Assembly (NCBI RefSeq): GCF_000615975.1
Contig: NZ_BAMP01000026.1
Coordinates: forward strand, 1 to 47,623
Length of the DNA stretch: 47,623 bases
Reading direction: 5' to 3'
Origin: Nitratireductor aquibiodomus NL21 = JCM 21793
Lineage (GTDB): Bacteria > Pseudomonadota > Alphaproteobacteria > Rhizobiales > Rhizobiaceae
In this document: piece by piece, positions 9,981-18,605 of the stretch
Position numbering within the stretch: position 1 is the first letter of the stretch
Layout of the letters: every line of letters begins with the position of its first letter
Program-made: the position numbers and the translations under genes
Notes under the pieces: model-generated
Databases searched by the model: none
Seen by the model: only the letters and a program-made list of their open reading frames with translations
Told to the model about the DNA's origin: nothing

Positions 9981-10085
9981 AGATCGTTGATGGAGCATCG
10001 GACCGAAAAGTGGAAACCGGCTTTCGGATTATTCCGATGCTCTACAGCGCCGCGCGTTTTACAAGACGCGCAAAGGACACTGTAA
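9981..10085. repeat. Mosaic intergenic palindromic element, copy 2 (inverted)
   Basis: Module A (about 9990-10042: GATGGAGCATCGGACCGAAAAGTGG...ATTCCGATGCTC) is followed by a more diverged module B (10046-10085: AGCGCCGCGCGTTTTACAAGACGCGCAAAGGACACT). It lies in the opposite orientation to the copies at 1244 and 47097. It sits between two convergent genes, downstream of the membrane-anchored protein and the rpoH terminator. Confidence 0.75.
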
Positions 10086-10097
10086 CACTTTCAAATG

Positions 10098-10146
10098 ATG
10101 CATGTTCGTTGTCTTTCAAATGAACTCATTTGAAAGCGACATGCAT
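10098..10146. repeat. Nested double palindrome
   Basis: An inner perfect palindrome TTTCAAATGA-AC-TCATTTGAAA (10114-10135) is enclosed by an outer perfect pair ATGCATGT (10098-10105) / ACATGCAT (10139-10146). A further direct copy of TTTCAAATGA lies immediately before, at 10090-10099. The structure is separate from both the mosaic repeat and the rpoH terminator. No function is assigned. Confidence 0.7.
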
Positions 10147-10161
10147 TAGAAACAACCTCAA

Positions 10162-10193
10162 AAAAAAGCCGGCGGGAGACCACCGGCTTTTTT
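10162..10193. terminator. Bidirectional rho-independent terminator after rpoH
   Basis: AAAAAAGCCGG-CGGGAGACCA-CCGGCTTTTTT gives a GC-rich stem extended by A/T pairs, with a T run on either strand. It lies 29 bases beyond the rpoH stop and would also end rightward transcripts. Confidence 0.85.
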
Positions 10194-10221
10194 CAGTTCA
10201 TGCAAGTTGCACGTTTCCGTA

Positions 10222-11145
10222 TCAGGCGCCTGCCTGGCGGTGTGCCTCGGCTGCCATGGCCTTGGCGGCCAGTGCCTGCTGGCGAGCCGAGTTCTGCACC
10301 GCTTCCTGCACCTTCTCGAAGGCGCGGACCTCGATCTGGCGCACGCGCTCGCGGCTGATGTCGAATTCACCCGAAAGCTCTTCCAGGGTCATCGGATCCT
10401 CGGAAAGGCGCCGGGCCTGGAAAATGCGCTTCTCGCGATCGTTCAGCACCGACATGGCGTCGCCGAGCATGCGGCGGCGGGTTTCCAGTTCGTCCTGCTC
10501 GACCAGCAAGTCCTCCTGGCTTTCGCCATCGTCGACCAGCCAGTCCTGCCATTCGCCCGATTCGCCCTCGGTCGCCCGGATGGGCGCGTTGAGCGAAGCG
10601 TCGCCGGACAGGCGGCGATTCATCGAAATCACCTCTTCCTCGCTGACATTGAGGCGCGTGGCGATTTCCGAAACCTGTTCGGGATTCAGGTCGCCGTCAT
10701 CGAGTGCCTGAATCTTGCTCTTCACCTTGCGAAGGTTGAAGAACAGGCGCTTCTGGTTCGCCGTAGTGCCCATTTTCACGAGGCTCCACGAGCGCAGGAT
10801 ATATTCCTGGATCGAGGCCTTGATCCACCACATGGCATAGGTGGCGAGACGGAAGCCGCGCTCCGGTTCGAATTTCTTCACGGCCTGCATCAGGCCGACA
10901 TTGCCTTCGGAAATGACTTCGCCGATCGGCAGGCCATAGCCGCGATATCCCATGGCGATCTTGGCCACGAGACGCAGGTGGCTCGTCACGAGCTTGTGTG
11001 CAGCCGCCGTATCGTCATGCTCTGAATAGCGCTTGGCGAGCATGTACTCTTCCTCGGGCTGAAGCATGGGGAAGCGGCGAATCTCCTCCAGGTAGCGGGT
11101 CAGTCCGCCTTCACCTGAAGCGATGCTGGGTAATGTCTGGGCCAT
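10222..11145 (-). CDS. rpoH: RNA polymerase heat-shock sigma factor sigma-32
   Basis: A 307-residue sigma-70-family factor that directs RNA polymerase to heat-shock promoters. Region 2 is complete (LVTSHLRLVAKIAMGYRGYG, DLI-like GEVISEGNVGLMQAV, FATYAMWWIKASIQEYILR with family spelling RLATYAMWW). The RpoH box follows as NQKRLFFNLRKVK (about 129-141), and region 4.2 as MTLEELSGEFDISRERVRQIE. The RpoH box separates it from the primary sigma factor. Length is normal. ATG at 11145 has a strong GGAGGGTGCTTA ribosome site. Two rpoH paralogues are common in this order; which one this is cannot be told from the window. Confidence 0.96.
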   Translation of the reverse strand: MAQTLPSIASGEGGLTRYLEEIRRFPMLQPEEEYMLAKRYSEHDDTAAAHKLVTSHLRLVAKIAMGYRGYGLPIGEVISEGNVGLMQAVKKFEPERGFRLATYAMWWIKASIQEYILRSWSLVKMGTTANQKRLFFNLRKVKSKIQALDDGDLNPEQVSEIATRLNVSEEEVISMNRRLSGDASLNAPIRATEGESGEWQDWLVDDGESQEDLLVEQDELETRRRMLGDAMSVLNDREKRIFQARRLSEDPMTLEELSGEFDISRERVRQIEVRAFEKVQEAVQNSARQQALAAKAMAAEAHRQAGA

Positions 11146-11344
11146 TTAAGCACCCTCCTTTGCCGGATATGCTCATGCGGGGACGCCTTGAAAACCTGGC
11201 GTTTGCTGGAATGAGAGACAGCGCGACCATCTTTGATGCATCGCACCATATCCTATATAGGAACGAATTCCGACGGTTAAAGTTTCATCCTGCTGTCAAC
11301 ATTATGTCACCAGGCGGTGAACAATAATATTATTGTACCGATAA

Positions 11345-12394
11345 TTACAAAATATCCAGCGCGCTTGTCAATGCCATCATGTCGGGAGGCGGATCGGCCT
11401 CGAAACGCATGAGGTCACCGGTCTCCGGATGGCGGAAAGCCAACAGGCGCGCATGAAGAGCCTGACGCGGAAAAGCGGCGACTGTAGGGCGTATGTCTTC
11501 CGGCAGGCGGTTTACCTTCGTGCGGAATGCGCGGCCATAGTCCGCGTCACCGATAAGCGGGTGACCGATATGGGCCATATGGACACGGATCTGATGGGTG
11601 CGTCCGGTTTCCAGCCTGCATTCCACTTTCGCGGCAAACGCCTTGCCGCTGCCATCGGCTCCGTAACGCTTCTGCACCTGATAGCGGGTCACCGCGTGGC
11701 GCGCATCGCTGCGCCCCGTCGGCACGACGGCTCGCAATGTCCGGCTCTGTGCATGGCGCCCGAGCGGGGCGTCGATGGTCCCCGCCATCCGCTCCGGTGC
11801 ACCCCAGACGACGGCGACATAGGCGCGCTCCAGGTCGCCGCTCCGGCCGTGGTCGGCAAAGGTCTCCGAAAGAAGGCGATGGGCATTGTCCGTCTTTGCA
11901 ACGACCATGACGCCGCTTGTATCACGGTCGAGGCGGTGCACGATGCCCGGCCTGCGCACGCCACCAATGCCCGAGAGTGAGGCGCCGCAATGGTGCAGCA
12001 GCGCATTAACCAGCGTGCCCGACCAGTTGCCTGGGGCGGGGTGGACAACAAGACCGGCCGGTTTGTTGATCACGATCAGTGCATCGTCTTCGTAGAGAAC
12101 CTGAAGCGGAATCGCTTCGGCTTTGGGCTCGGCAGGCTCCGCTTCAGGTATTGTCAGCGCGTAGACCTCGCCCTCCGCGACCCTGTGCTTCGTCTCGGTG
12201 ACCGGGTTTTCGTCCGTCGTCACTGCACCGGCGCGGATAAGCGTCTGAAGGCGGCTGCGTGAAACGGACGCGCCCAAACGGCTCGAAAGCCAGCGATCAA
12301 GCCGTTCTCCGGCATGTTCTGCTTCGACGGTAAACGCTTTGCGCGCACTCGTGTCTTCCCAATCGTTGTGGTCTTCGGTATCAGGATCGCCCAT
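11345..12394 (-). CDS. rluD: Ribosomal large-subunit pseudouridine synthase, RluA/RluD family
   Basis: A 349-residue RNA-modifying enzyme of the RluA family, predicted to isomerise uridines of 23S rRNA. It has an N-terminal S4 RNA-binding domain (RLDRWLSSRLGASVSRSRLQ), then the synthase domain with the signature GIVHRLDRDTSGVMVVAKT containing the catalytic Asp of HRLDRDT. ATG at 12394 (MGDPDTEDHNDW) is preferred over one at 12433, which would run into the divergent neighbour. It diverges from the DUF6476 gene 26 bases away, a pairing often seen in this order. RluD rather than RluC is suggested by length and by the S4 domain, not proven. Confidence 0.88.
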   Translation of the reverse strand: MGDPDTEDHNDWEDTSARKAFTVEAEHAGERLDRWLSSRLGASVSRSRLQTLIRAGAVTTDENPVTETKHRVAEGEVYALTIPEAEPAEPKAEAIPLQVLYEDDALIVINKPAGLVVHPAPGNWSGTLVNALLHHCGASLSGIGGVRRPGIVHRLDRDTSGVMVVAKTDNAHRLLSETFADHGRSGDLERAYVAVVWGAPERMAGTIDAPLGRHAQSRTLRAVVPTGRSDARHAVTRYQVQKRYGADGSGKAFAAKVECRLETGRTHQIRVHMAHIGHPLIGDADYGRAFRTKVNRLPEDIRPTVAAFPRQALHARLLAFRHPETGDLMRFEADPPPDMMALTSALDIL

Positions 12395-12420
12395 TGGAAC
12401 TGCTTTCGAAACGGTGAGAC

Positions 12421-12795
12421 ATGGCCACGCCACAAGAACAGGAAGACCTGGAGCAGGAAGAGCTCGACCCGGCGGCCGAGCGTGTGCGCCGCAAGATGGT
12501 CCGTTTTATGGCCATCAACCTGGGCATTCTCTTCGCAGCGGTTATGGCTGTCGTGCTCGCCTTTGTCTACAAGACGCTCAGCAGTGGCTCCGAAGAGCCC
12601 GCCGAGACGATTGCCCTGCCGGGCGATGCCGTTGAAGGGAGCATCGACCTTCCCGAGGGCGCGCGCCTTGTCTCCCAGGCTCTGGACGGTACGCGGGTGT
12701 CGCTGCATCTGCGCCTTGCCGACGGCACCGAGGAGCTGCGTCTCTACGACCTGGCGAGCGGTCGGATGATCGCCAGGTTCGCGCTGCAGCCCTGA
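12421..12795 (+). CDS. DUF6476-type small membrane protein
   Basis: A 124-residue protein with an acidic N-terminus, a single transmembrane helix (FMAINLGILFAAVMAVVLAFVY, about residues 30-50) and a ~70-residue periplasmic domain rich in beta-type sequence (VEGSIDLPEGARLVSQALDG). It matches my memory of the DUF6476 family that sits divergent to rluD in Hyphomicrobiales. Function is unknown. It is followed two bases later by the VOC gene, so the two are probably one transcript. Confidence 0.75.
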   Translation: MATPQEQEDLEQEELDPAAERVRRKMVRFMAINLGILFAAVMAVVLAFVYKTLSSGSEEPAETIALPGDAVEGSIDLPEGARLVSQALDGTRVSLHLRLADGTEELRLYDLASGRMIARFALQP

Positions 12796-12797
12796 CC

Positions 12798-13199
12798 ATG
12801 TCCCGCTCCATCGCGCTCACCACGCTTGTCGTCCGCGACTATGACGAGGCAATCGCCTGGTATCGCGGGAAGCTCGGCTTTCACCTTCTTGAAGACACCG
12901 TCGTTTCTGCCGAAAAGCGCTGGGTTGTCATGGCGCCAGGCGCCGGGACGCCCGGCGCGCTGCTTCTGGCGCAGGCTTCGGGAAACGGACAGTCGGCCAG
13001 CATCGGCAATCAGGCAGGCGGGCGCGTGTTCCTCTTCCTGCATACGGATGATTTCTGGCGCGATTACCACGCCATGCGGCAGGCTGGCGTGACGTTTCGT
13101 GAGGAGCCACGGGAAGAGGCCTACGGAACCGTGGCCGTCTTTTCGGATCTCTACGGCAATCTTTGGGATCTTTTGCAGCGAAATTCGCAGGGAACTTAA
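12798..13199 (+). CDS. VOC-superfamily (glyoxalase-like) protein
   Basis: A 133-residue single-subunit vicinal-oxygen-chelate protein of the glyoxalase/bleomycin-resistance fold. The first beta-alpha-beta-beta-beta unit contains TTLVVRDYDEAIAWYRGKLGF, and the second ends in VAVFSDLYGNLWDLLQ, where a Glu in the usual family position is replaced by Asp. Possible metal ligands are not complete enough to name a reaction. It overlaps no neighbour and follows the DUF6476 gene by two bases. Roles of such proteins range from lyases to resistance binding proteins; the specific role here is unknown. Confidence 0.8.
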   Translation: MSRSIALTTLVVRDYDEAIAWYRGKLGFHLLEDTVVSAEKRWVVMAPGAGTPGALLLAQASGNGQSASIGNQAGGRVFLFLHTDDFWRDYHAMRQAGVTFREEPREEAYGTVAVFSDLYGNLWDLLQRNSQGT

Positions 13200-13250
13200 A
13201 ACCGCTGTTGCATTTGCCGGCGAAGGCGACTATATCGCCGCAATCGCTGC

Positions 13251-13325
13251 GCTCCCATCGTCTAGCGGTCAGGACGCCGCCCTCTCACGGCGGAAACAGG
13301 GGTTCGATTCCCCTTGGGAGTGCCA
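13251..13325 (+). tRNA. tRNA-Glu (CTC)
   Basis: A 75-nt cloverleaf. Acceptor GCTCCCA pairs with TGGGAGT followed by G-CCA. The D-arm contains TCTAGCGGTCAGGA, the anticodon arm is CCGCC-CTCTCAC-GGCGG with anticodon CTC, and the T-arm is AGGGG-TTCGATT-CCCCT. CCA is encoded. Confidence 0.95.
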
Positions 13326-13488
13326 CTTTCCCAAACTTTTTCGATTTGCAGGCTGATCGTGCTGCGCTCCAGCGGCAGGCAAGCTCCGTCTGGCAGGGTG
13401 CGCTGCGAACACTTCTTATGCTTTGCAAATCGTTAAGCCTTGGCAACCACACTGTTGTTGATGCGTTAAGGTCACGAGAAGGCTCGAT

Positions 13489-16400
13489 TTGTGCCTTTTT
13501 AGGGAGCGGACAGTTTTGGGGACCGGCGAGGATTCAGACGTTGGGCAGCGTTTTTGCGGCGATGAACTGGCCGCTCTGCTGCGGTCTGCGCCCGGCTGGG
13601 TCTGGGAAGCCGACGAAGCCCATCGGCTGACCTGGATATCGGAAGAGTTTGCGAGAATCACCGGGCTGAATCCTGAGCGTTTCATCGGCCGGTCGCGCAT
13701 CACGCTGGCCCGCAATGCGTTTCATCCCGTCGGCGATGTCGAGGCCCATGAGAGACTTCTCGCGGCGCGCGAGCCGTTCAGCCAGTTCGTTTACGACCTG
13801 GAAGGTGGACCTCCGGACTGCCGCTGGATTTCTGTATCCGGGTTCCCGCTTTTCGACGACCAGGGCCGATTCCGCGGCTACCGGGGTGTAGCCTGCAACG
13901 TCACGCCGATGATGGAGCTCCTTCGCGGGGCAGGAGGAGCAGGCGATGGCGTGGATGTGCACGATCATCGCACGGGCAGCGGCGGGCATCTTGCAAGGCT
14001 GATGGCTGCACTGGATGTCACCCGCGACGCGTTCTGCTGTTACGACGCAGACGACCGCCTGGTGCTCAGCAACCAGGCCATGCTGGACATGTATGCAGGG
14101 CTGGAAGACGTCATCCGCCCAGGGACGTCTTTCGAGGCGCTTTTGCGTGCCGGTCTCGAGCGCAGAATACTGTCTTCAGAAGGGCTCGAGCCGGAGGTGT
14201 GGCTTCGCGGGGTTCTCGATCTGCGCAGCCGCGAAGAGGCCTTTGAAAGCGTGCTCCGTTTCACGGACGGGCGCTGGGTCATGCATCGCGAGAAGCGGAC
14301 CGAGGATGGCGGGGCCATCGGCGTCTGCACCGACATCACAAGGCTCAAGCGGCATGAAGGTGCGCTGGCCGCGGCTCTCGAAAAGGCAAAGCTTGCCGAA
14401 GCCATCCTGGATGAACTGCCCAATCCGGTTTTCGCCAAGGATCAGGATCTCCGGTTCGTTCTTGCCAACCGGGCCTTCAAGCGTACGCTTGGCGACGAAG
14501 CGACTGAGATTCTCGGTCGGCGTGCCGCCGATTTCACGACACCGGAGCTTGCCGAGACATTCGAGAGCAGCGAGCGGCGCGTGCTCGAAACCCGCGAGGA
14601 TTTTGAGGTCGAGGAAGACTTCGACCAGCCCGGTATCGGCAAGTACCGTATCGTGCGCAAATGCCGCGTGGAGACGGAGAGTGGCACGTCCTATGTGGTG
14701 GGGGCGCTGTTCGACATTTCCGATATCCGCAAGCGCGAGAACGATGCCGAAGATGCGCGCCGGCAGCTTGCCGAGGTTCTGGAGACGCTTCCGGCCGGCG
14801 TCGTCATCTATGATCGTGACGACCGCTATGTTCTGGCCAACCGCAAGATGCAGGAGGCACTGCCGGCCATGATACCGGCGATGCGGCCGGGAAAATCGCT
14901 GCGGGATGCGGTCGAGCTCGCGCACGATGCGGGATACTTCCGTCAAAGCGGAGATCCGGATCTCGATGCGCTTTATGACACCGATCGGGAAGCCTGGATC
15001 GCGGGCTATCTGCGTTCCTATCACGTACATCATCGCATCTTTGAGCGCAGTCATGCCAATGGGCGCTGGGTCAAGGCCATCGATACACGCACCGAGGATG
15101 GCACTTTCGTTGGTGTGCGGGTGGATATCACCGAGCTGAAACAGCGTGAGGCCGAATTGCAGGCCGCACGCGAGGAGGCCGTGCTCGCCGACCGGGCAAA
15201 ATCTGAATTTCTGGCCAATATGAGCCACGAGATCCGGACGCCCATGAACGGCGTTCTCGGTATGACCGAGTTGCTGGCAAAGACAGAACTAACGGCCAAG
15301 CAGAAGACCTTTGCCGACATCATCCTGAAATCGGGCAATGCGCTTCTCACCATCATCAATGATATTCTGGACTTCTCCAAGATCGATGCGGGTCACATCG
15401 TCCTTGAGGCCGATCCGTTCTATCTCGGAGAGGCGGTCGGCGATGTGGCAACCCTCATGTCGTCGCGGGCAAAGGAGAAGGATCTCGAGCTGATCGTCCG
15501 GGTGGACCCGGGCATCACGCGCGCCGTGGTGGGTGATGTCGGCCGCGTCCGGCAGATTCTGACGAACCTTGTGGGCAACGCCGTCAAGTTCACCGAAAAA
15601 GGGCATGTTCTGGTGAATGTGAGCGGCAGCGACACACCCGATGGCGCGTTGGCGCTGCAGTTCAGTGTCACTGATACCGGCATCGGAATTCCAAAGGAAA
15701 AGCTCCACCTGATCTTCGACAAGTTCAGCCAGGTCGATGCGTCGTCGACGCGCCGCCATGAGGGCACCGGCCTCGGGCTCGCCATCACCTCGCGCCTCGT
15801 CGATCTCATGGGCGGTGAAATTGGTGTAGAGAGCGTGGAGGGGCGTGGATCGACGTTCTGGTTCACGTTGATTTTGCCCAAGGCCGCGGGCGCGACCCCG
15901 CAACCCCTCGCACCCCGTGAAGTCTCGAACGCCCGTGTTCTTGTTGTTGATGACAACTCAGTCAACCGGATGATCCTCCGCGAACAGATGGAGCACTGGG
16001 GTTTTGACGCCTGCGTGGCCCGGGATGCCGGCGAAGGTCTGGATGTGCTGCGTGCTGCTGCAAAGCTGGGACTGCGCGTCGACTGCGCCGTTGTCGACTA
16101 TCAGATGCCGGGCATGAACGGGCTGGAGATGGTGGAAGCGATGAGGGCGGAGCAGGCGATCGCGGACGTTCCGGTGGTTCTTTTGACATCCGTCGACCAG
16201 TCACTTTCCGGCTTTGGGGCACGCGAACTGTCCATTGCATCGCATCTGATCAAGCCAGCGCGATCGTCGGCGCTCCTCGAGGCAATGGTGGCTGCCATGC
16301 AGCCCGCCCGAGCCGCAGCGCCGGTTCATGAAGTCGGAATGGTACGGGAGCCCCTCCCGGAAAGCCCAGCGCAATCTACTGAAGTGGACGACGCGGCGTT

Positions 16401-16821
16401 GCAGAACGAGGATGAGGTCTCTTCCGACATCGACATCCTGGTTGCCGAAGACAATGAAGTGAACCAGCTGGTCTTCCGGCAGATTCTGAGCGAGGCCGGG
16501 CTGCGTTTCGATATCGTGGAAAGTGGCAAACATGCGCTGGAAGCGCATCAGCGCAGGAAACCGCGCCTCATCCTGATGGATGTTTCGATGCCCGGAATGA
16601 GCGGGCTGGAGGCAACGCGGGAAATCCGCCACCGGGAACGGGAGACGCGGACACGGGTTCCGATCATCGGTGTTACCGCTCACGCCTTGAAAGGTGACCG
16701 CGAGCTCTGTCTGGAAGCAGGGATGGATGATTACCTTTCCAAGCCGATCAGCCCCAGGGCGCTCCTGGAGAAAATCAACTCCTGGGTGAGTTTTGTACAT
16801 CAGAAATCAATCAATAAATGA
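13489..16821 (+). CDS. Multi-PAS hybrid sensor histidine kinase with two receiver domains
   Basis: A protein of up to 1110 residues. Four PAS-like sensor units lie within about residues 20-560 (GWVWEADEAHRLTWIS; YDADDRLVLSNQAML; NPVFAKDQDLRFVLANRAF; GVVIYDRDDRYVLANRKM). They are followed by a HisKA domain with the phospho-His in NMSHEIRTPMNG (about 575-590), an HATPase_c domain (DTGIGIP, GTGLGLAI), receiver 1 (VVDDN about 817, phospho-Asp in VVDYQMPG about 868) and receiver 2 (VAEDNEVNQL about 984, phospho-Asp in LMDVSMPG about 1029). No transmembrane helix and no Hpt domain are seen, so it is probably cytoplasmic and passes phosphate to an external Hpt. No partner gene is adjacent. Only TTG starts are available: 13489, or 13516 preceded by AGGGAGCGG. 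The true start is uncertain. Confidence 0.88.
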   Translation: MCLFRERTVLGTGEDSDVGQRFCGDELAALLRSAPGWVWEADEAHRLTWISEEFARITGLNPERFIGRSRITLARNAFHPVGDVEAHERLLAAREPFSQFVYDLEGGPPDCRWISVSGFPLFDDQGRFRGYRGVACNVTPMMELLRGAGGAGDGVDVHDHRTGSGGHLARLMAALDVTRDAFCCYDADDRLVLSNQAMLDMYAGLEDVIRPGTSFEALLRAGLERRILSSEGLEPEVWLRGVLDLRSREEAFESVLRFTDGRWVMHREKRTEDGGAIGVCTDITRLKRHEGALAAALEKAKLAEAILDELPNPVFAKDQDLRFVLANRAFKRTLGDEATEILGRRAADFTTPELAETFESSERRVLETREDFEVEEDFDQPGIGKYRIVRKCRVETESGTSYVVGALFDISDIRKRENDAEDARRQLAEVLETLPAGVVIYDRDDRYVLANRKMQEALPAMIPAMRPGKSLRDAVELAHDAGYFRQSGDPDLDALYDTDREAWIAGYLRSYHVHHRIFERSHANGRWVKAIDTRTEDGTFVGVRVDITELKQREAELQAAREEAVLADRAKSEFLANMSHEIRTPMNGVLGMTELLAKTELTAKQKTFADIILKSGNALLTIINDILDFSKIDAGHIVLEADPFYLGEAVGDVATLMSSRAKEKDLELIVRVDPGITRAVVGDVGRVRQILTNLVGNAVKFTEKGHVLVNVSGSDTPDGALALQFSVTDTGIGIPKEKLHLIFDKFSQVDASSTRRHEGTGLGLAITSRLVDLMGGEIGVESVEGRGSTFWFTLILPKAAGATPQPLAPREVSNARVLVVDDNSVNRMILREQMEHWGFDACVARDAGEGLDVLRAAAKLGLRVDCAVVDYQMPGMNGLEMVEAMRAEQAIADVPVVLLTSVDQSLSGFGARELSIASHLIKPARSSALLEAMVAAMQPARAAAPVHEVGMVREPLPESPAQSTEVDDAALQNEDEVSSDIDILVAEDNEVNQLVFRQILSEAGLRFDIVESGKHALEAHQRRKPRLILMDVSMPGMSGLEATREIRHRERETRTRVPIIGVTAHALKGDRELCLEAGMDDYLSKPISPRALLEKINSWVSFVHQKSINK

Positions 16822-17363
16822 GTAAAAAAACCTCTTAACTCATTGTTGTTTATTGATTATTCATCTCCCTCGGGCTTTCTCGTGGACTAGCGCGATCGCA
16901 CCATTTAGGGAATCTGGTGCTCTCATTAAAGTTGAGACAAATGGTCGATAGCTGACCATTATTTTCCGGGCGGGCGGATGTCCGCAGGCCGTGGGTGATC
17001 CAAACGAGCCCCAACAGGATCTATCCGGGTTTTAAACCCAGCCAAGTGTGATTTGCCATTCCATATGGTGTTTCCCCCGCCCGGCTTTTTTGGCTCTGCA
17101 CATCCAGTACGGTCTTCCTGCACACTTCAGTTGGCTCCCGCTTCTTACCCCGGCGACAACCCAGCTGGTATTATCCGGGGTGATGTACACACTCACTGTG
17201 ACACAGATACAGAGCCGCACGGGGGCATTGTGCCTCTGGCAGAACGGCTGCGCCTGAGGGGCAGCGAAAGCAGCCCTGTCACACGGGCTTCGCCGGCCGC
17301 TTCGTTGCAACGGCAATCCGTTCCCCCGCCCGAAAAACCTGTCGTTTCGCCATCGTAATCGGG
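16822..17363. other. Long intergenic region before the pst operon
   Basis: About 540 bases carry no supportable gene. It is less GC-rich at its left end and contains several short perfect inverted repeats: AATGGTC-gatagct-GACCATT (16940-16960), GCGGATGTCCGC (about 16975-16986) and GGGTTTTAAACCC (17027-17039). The right part shows no protein-like frame. It may hold a small RNA or long leader, but nothing identifies one. Confidence 0.4.
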
Positions 17364-17392
17364 CTGACACGGAACTGTCATGGAACTGTTAC
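17364..17392 (+). promoter_or_regulatory. Triple Pho box (PhoB binding site)
   Basis: Three 7-base units, CTGACAC, CTGTCAT and CTGTTAC, are separated by exactly GGAA each time, giving the 11-base period of PhoB boxes (consensus unit CTGTCAY). They lie 72-100 bases upstream of the pstS ATG and should activate pstSCAB-phoU-phoB under phosphate limitation. Confidence 0.9.
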
Positions 17393-17463
17393 ACAGAGTT
17401 GTTATTCCGCTCCTCGACGCCGGCAGGGCGTCTGACCGAATTCCGAACAGGGAGCTGTCTCCA

Positions 17464-18501
17464 ATGAAAAAATTCCTTCTTACCGCTTCGGCGGCCACGA
17501 TCGCCCTTGCCGGTGCGGTCGGTGCGGCCGCGGCCCGCGATCAGGTACAGATCGCCGGTTCGTCGACCGTTCTCCCCTATGCGAAGATCGTTGCCGAGAA
17601 CTTCGGTGAAACCTTCCCGAACTTCAAGACGCCGGTCGTCGAGTCCGGTGGTTCGTCCGCTGGCCTGAAAGAGTTCTGCAAGGGCGTCGGTGAAGCCACG
17701 ATCGACATCGCCAATGCATCGCGCAAAATCCGCGAAAAGGAAGTTGCAGCCTGCGCCGAAGCAGGTGTGACGGAAATCCAGGAAGTCCAGTTCGGCTATG
17801 ACGGCATCGTCTTCGCCACGGATATCCAGGGTCCGGACTGGGCGCTTGAGCCGGTTGATGTCTACAAGGCTCTGGCGGCGAAGGTCGCTGTCGACGGCAA
17901 GCTGGTCGACAATCCCTACAAGAAGTGGAACGAAGTCAATCCGAACCTGCCGGACTGGGACATTGCCGCCTACATTCCGGGCGAAAAGCACGGCACTCGC
18001 GAAGTCTTCGAGGAGAAGGTGCTTGCGGCTGGCTGTGAGGTTGCTGGCGGTCTCAAGGCAGCCGAAGAGGCTGGTCTCGACGAGGATGCTGCCGAAGACG
18101 CATGCATTGCGGTCCGCAAGGACGGTGGTGCGGTCGACATCGACGGCGACTACACCGAGACGCTCGCCCGCATCGACGCCAACAAGACCGGCGTCGGCGT
18201 GTTCGGCCTCTCCTTCTACGAGAACAATGCAGACAAGCTGAAGGTCGCCACCATCAACGGCATCACGCCGTCGGTCGACACGATCTCCACCGGTGAATAC
18301 CCCGTGTCGCGTCCGCTTCAGTTCTACGTGAAGAAGGCCCATATCGGCGTCGTCCCGGGCCTGAAGGAATATGTCGAGTTCTTCCTCGACGACCAGATGG
18401 TCGGCCCGGAAAGCCCGCTCGCCGATTACGGTCTGGTTCCGGCTCCGGATGCGGAGCGGGACGCTCAGCGCAAGGCTTTCGAAGCTGGCGAAACCATGTA
18501 A
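17464..18501 (+). CDS. pstS: Phosphate ABC transporter, periplasmic phosphate-binding protein
   Basis: A 345-residue periplasmic binding protein that captures inorganic phosphate and hands it to PstCA. A Sec signal peptide MKKFLLTASAATIALAGAVGAAAA precedes the mature start RDQVQIAGSSTVLPYAK. The phosphate-loop motifs GSSTV and ESGGSSAG are both present. ATG at 17464 is chosen because it starts the signal peptide and follows GGGAGCTGTCTCC. It is the first gene of the operon and lies below the triple Pho box. A strong hairpin separates it from pstC, consistent with higher pstS expression. Confidence 0.96.
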   Translation: MKKFLLTASAATIALAGAVGAAAARDQVQIAGSSTVLPYAKIVAENFGETFPNFKTPVVESGGSSAGLKEFCKGVGEATIDIANASRKIREKEVAACAEAGVTEIQEVQFGYDGIVFATDIQGPDWALEPVDVYKALAAKVAVDGKLVDNPYKKWNEVNPNLPDWDIAAYIPGEKHGTREVFEEKVLAAGCEVAGGLKAAEEAGLDEDAAEDACIAVRKDGGAVDIDGDYTETLARIDANKTGVGVFGLSFYENNADKLKVATINGITPSVDTISTGEYPVSRPLQFYVKKAHIGVVPGLKEYVEFFLDDQMVGPESPLADYGLVPAPDAERDAQRKAFEAGETM

Positions 18502-18518
18502 TCCGGTTTCCGCATGAC

Positions 18519-18546
18519 AACGCAGGCGGCTCCTGCCGCCTGCGTT
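18519..18546 (+). promoter_or_regulatory. Intercistronic hairpin pstS-pstC
   Basis: AACGCAGGCGGC-TCCT-GCCGCCTGCGTT is a perfect 12-bp stem with a tetraloop, 17 bases after the pstS stop and without a following T run. Hairpins in this place usually protect the pstS part of the message from 3' decay or cause partial termination, giving more binding protein than permease. Confidence 0.8.
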
Positions 18547-18605
18547 GGATCCTTGCGGAGAGGTTGTGAACTGGACGCCCGGCCTGGTGCCGGAGAGGGG
18601 GCTTC

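Noticed and set aside
17380-17463. Longer pstS start at ATG 17380
   Set aside because: This ATG lies within the Pho box and would put 28 residues before a perfect signal peptide; ATG 17464 has a good ribosome site.
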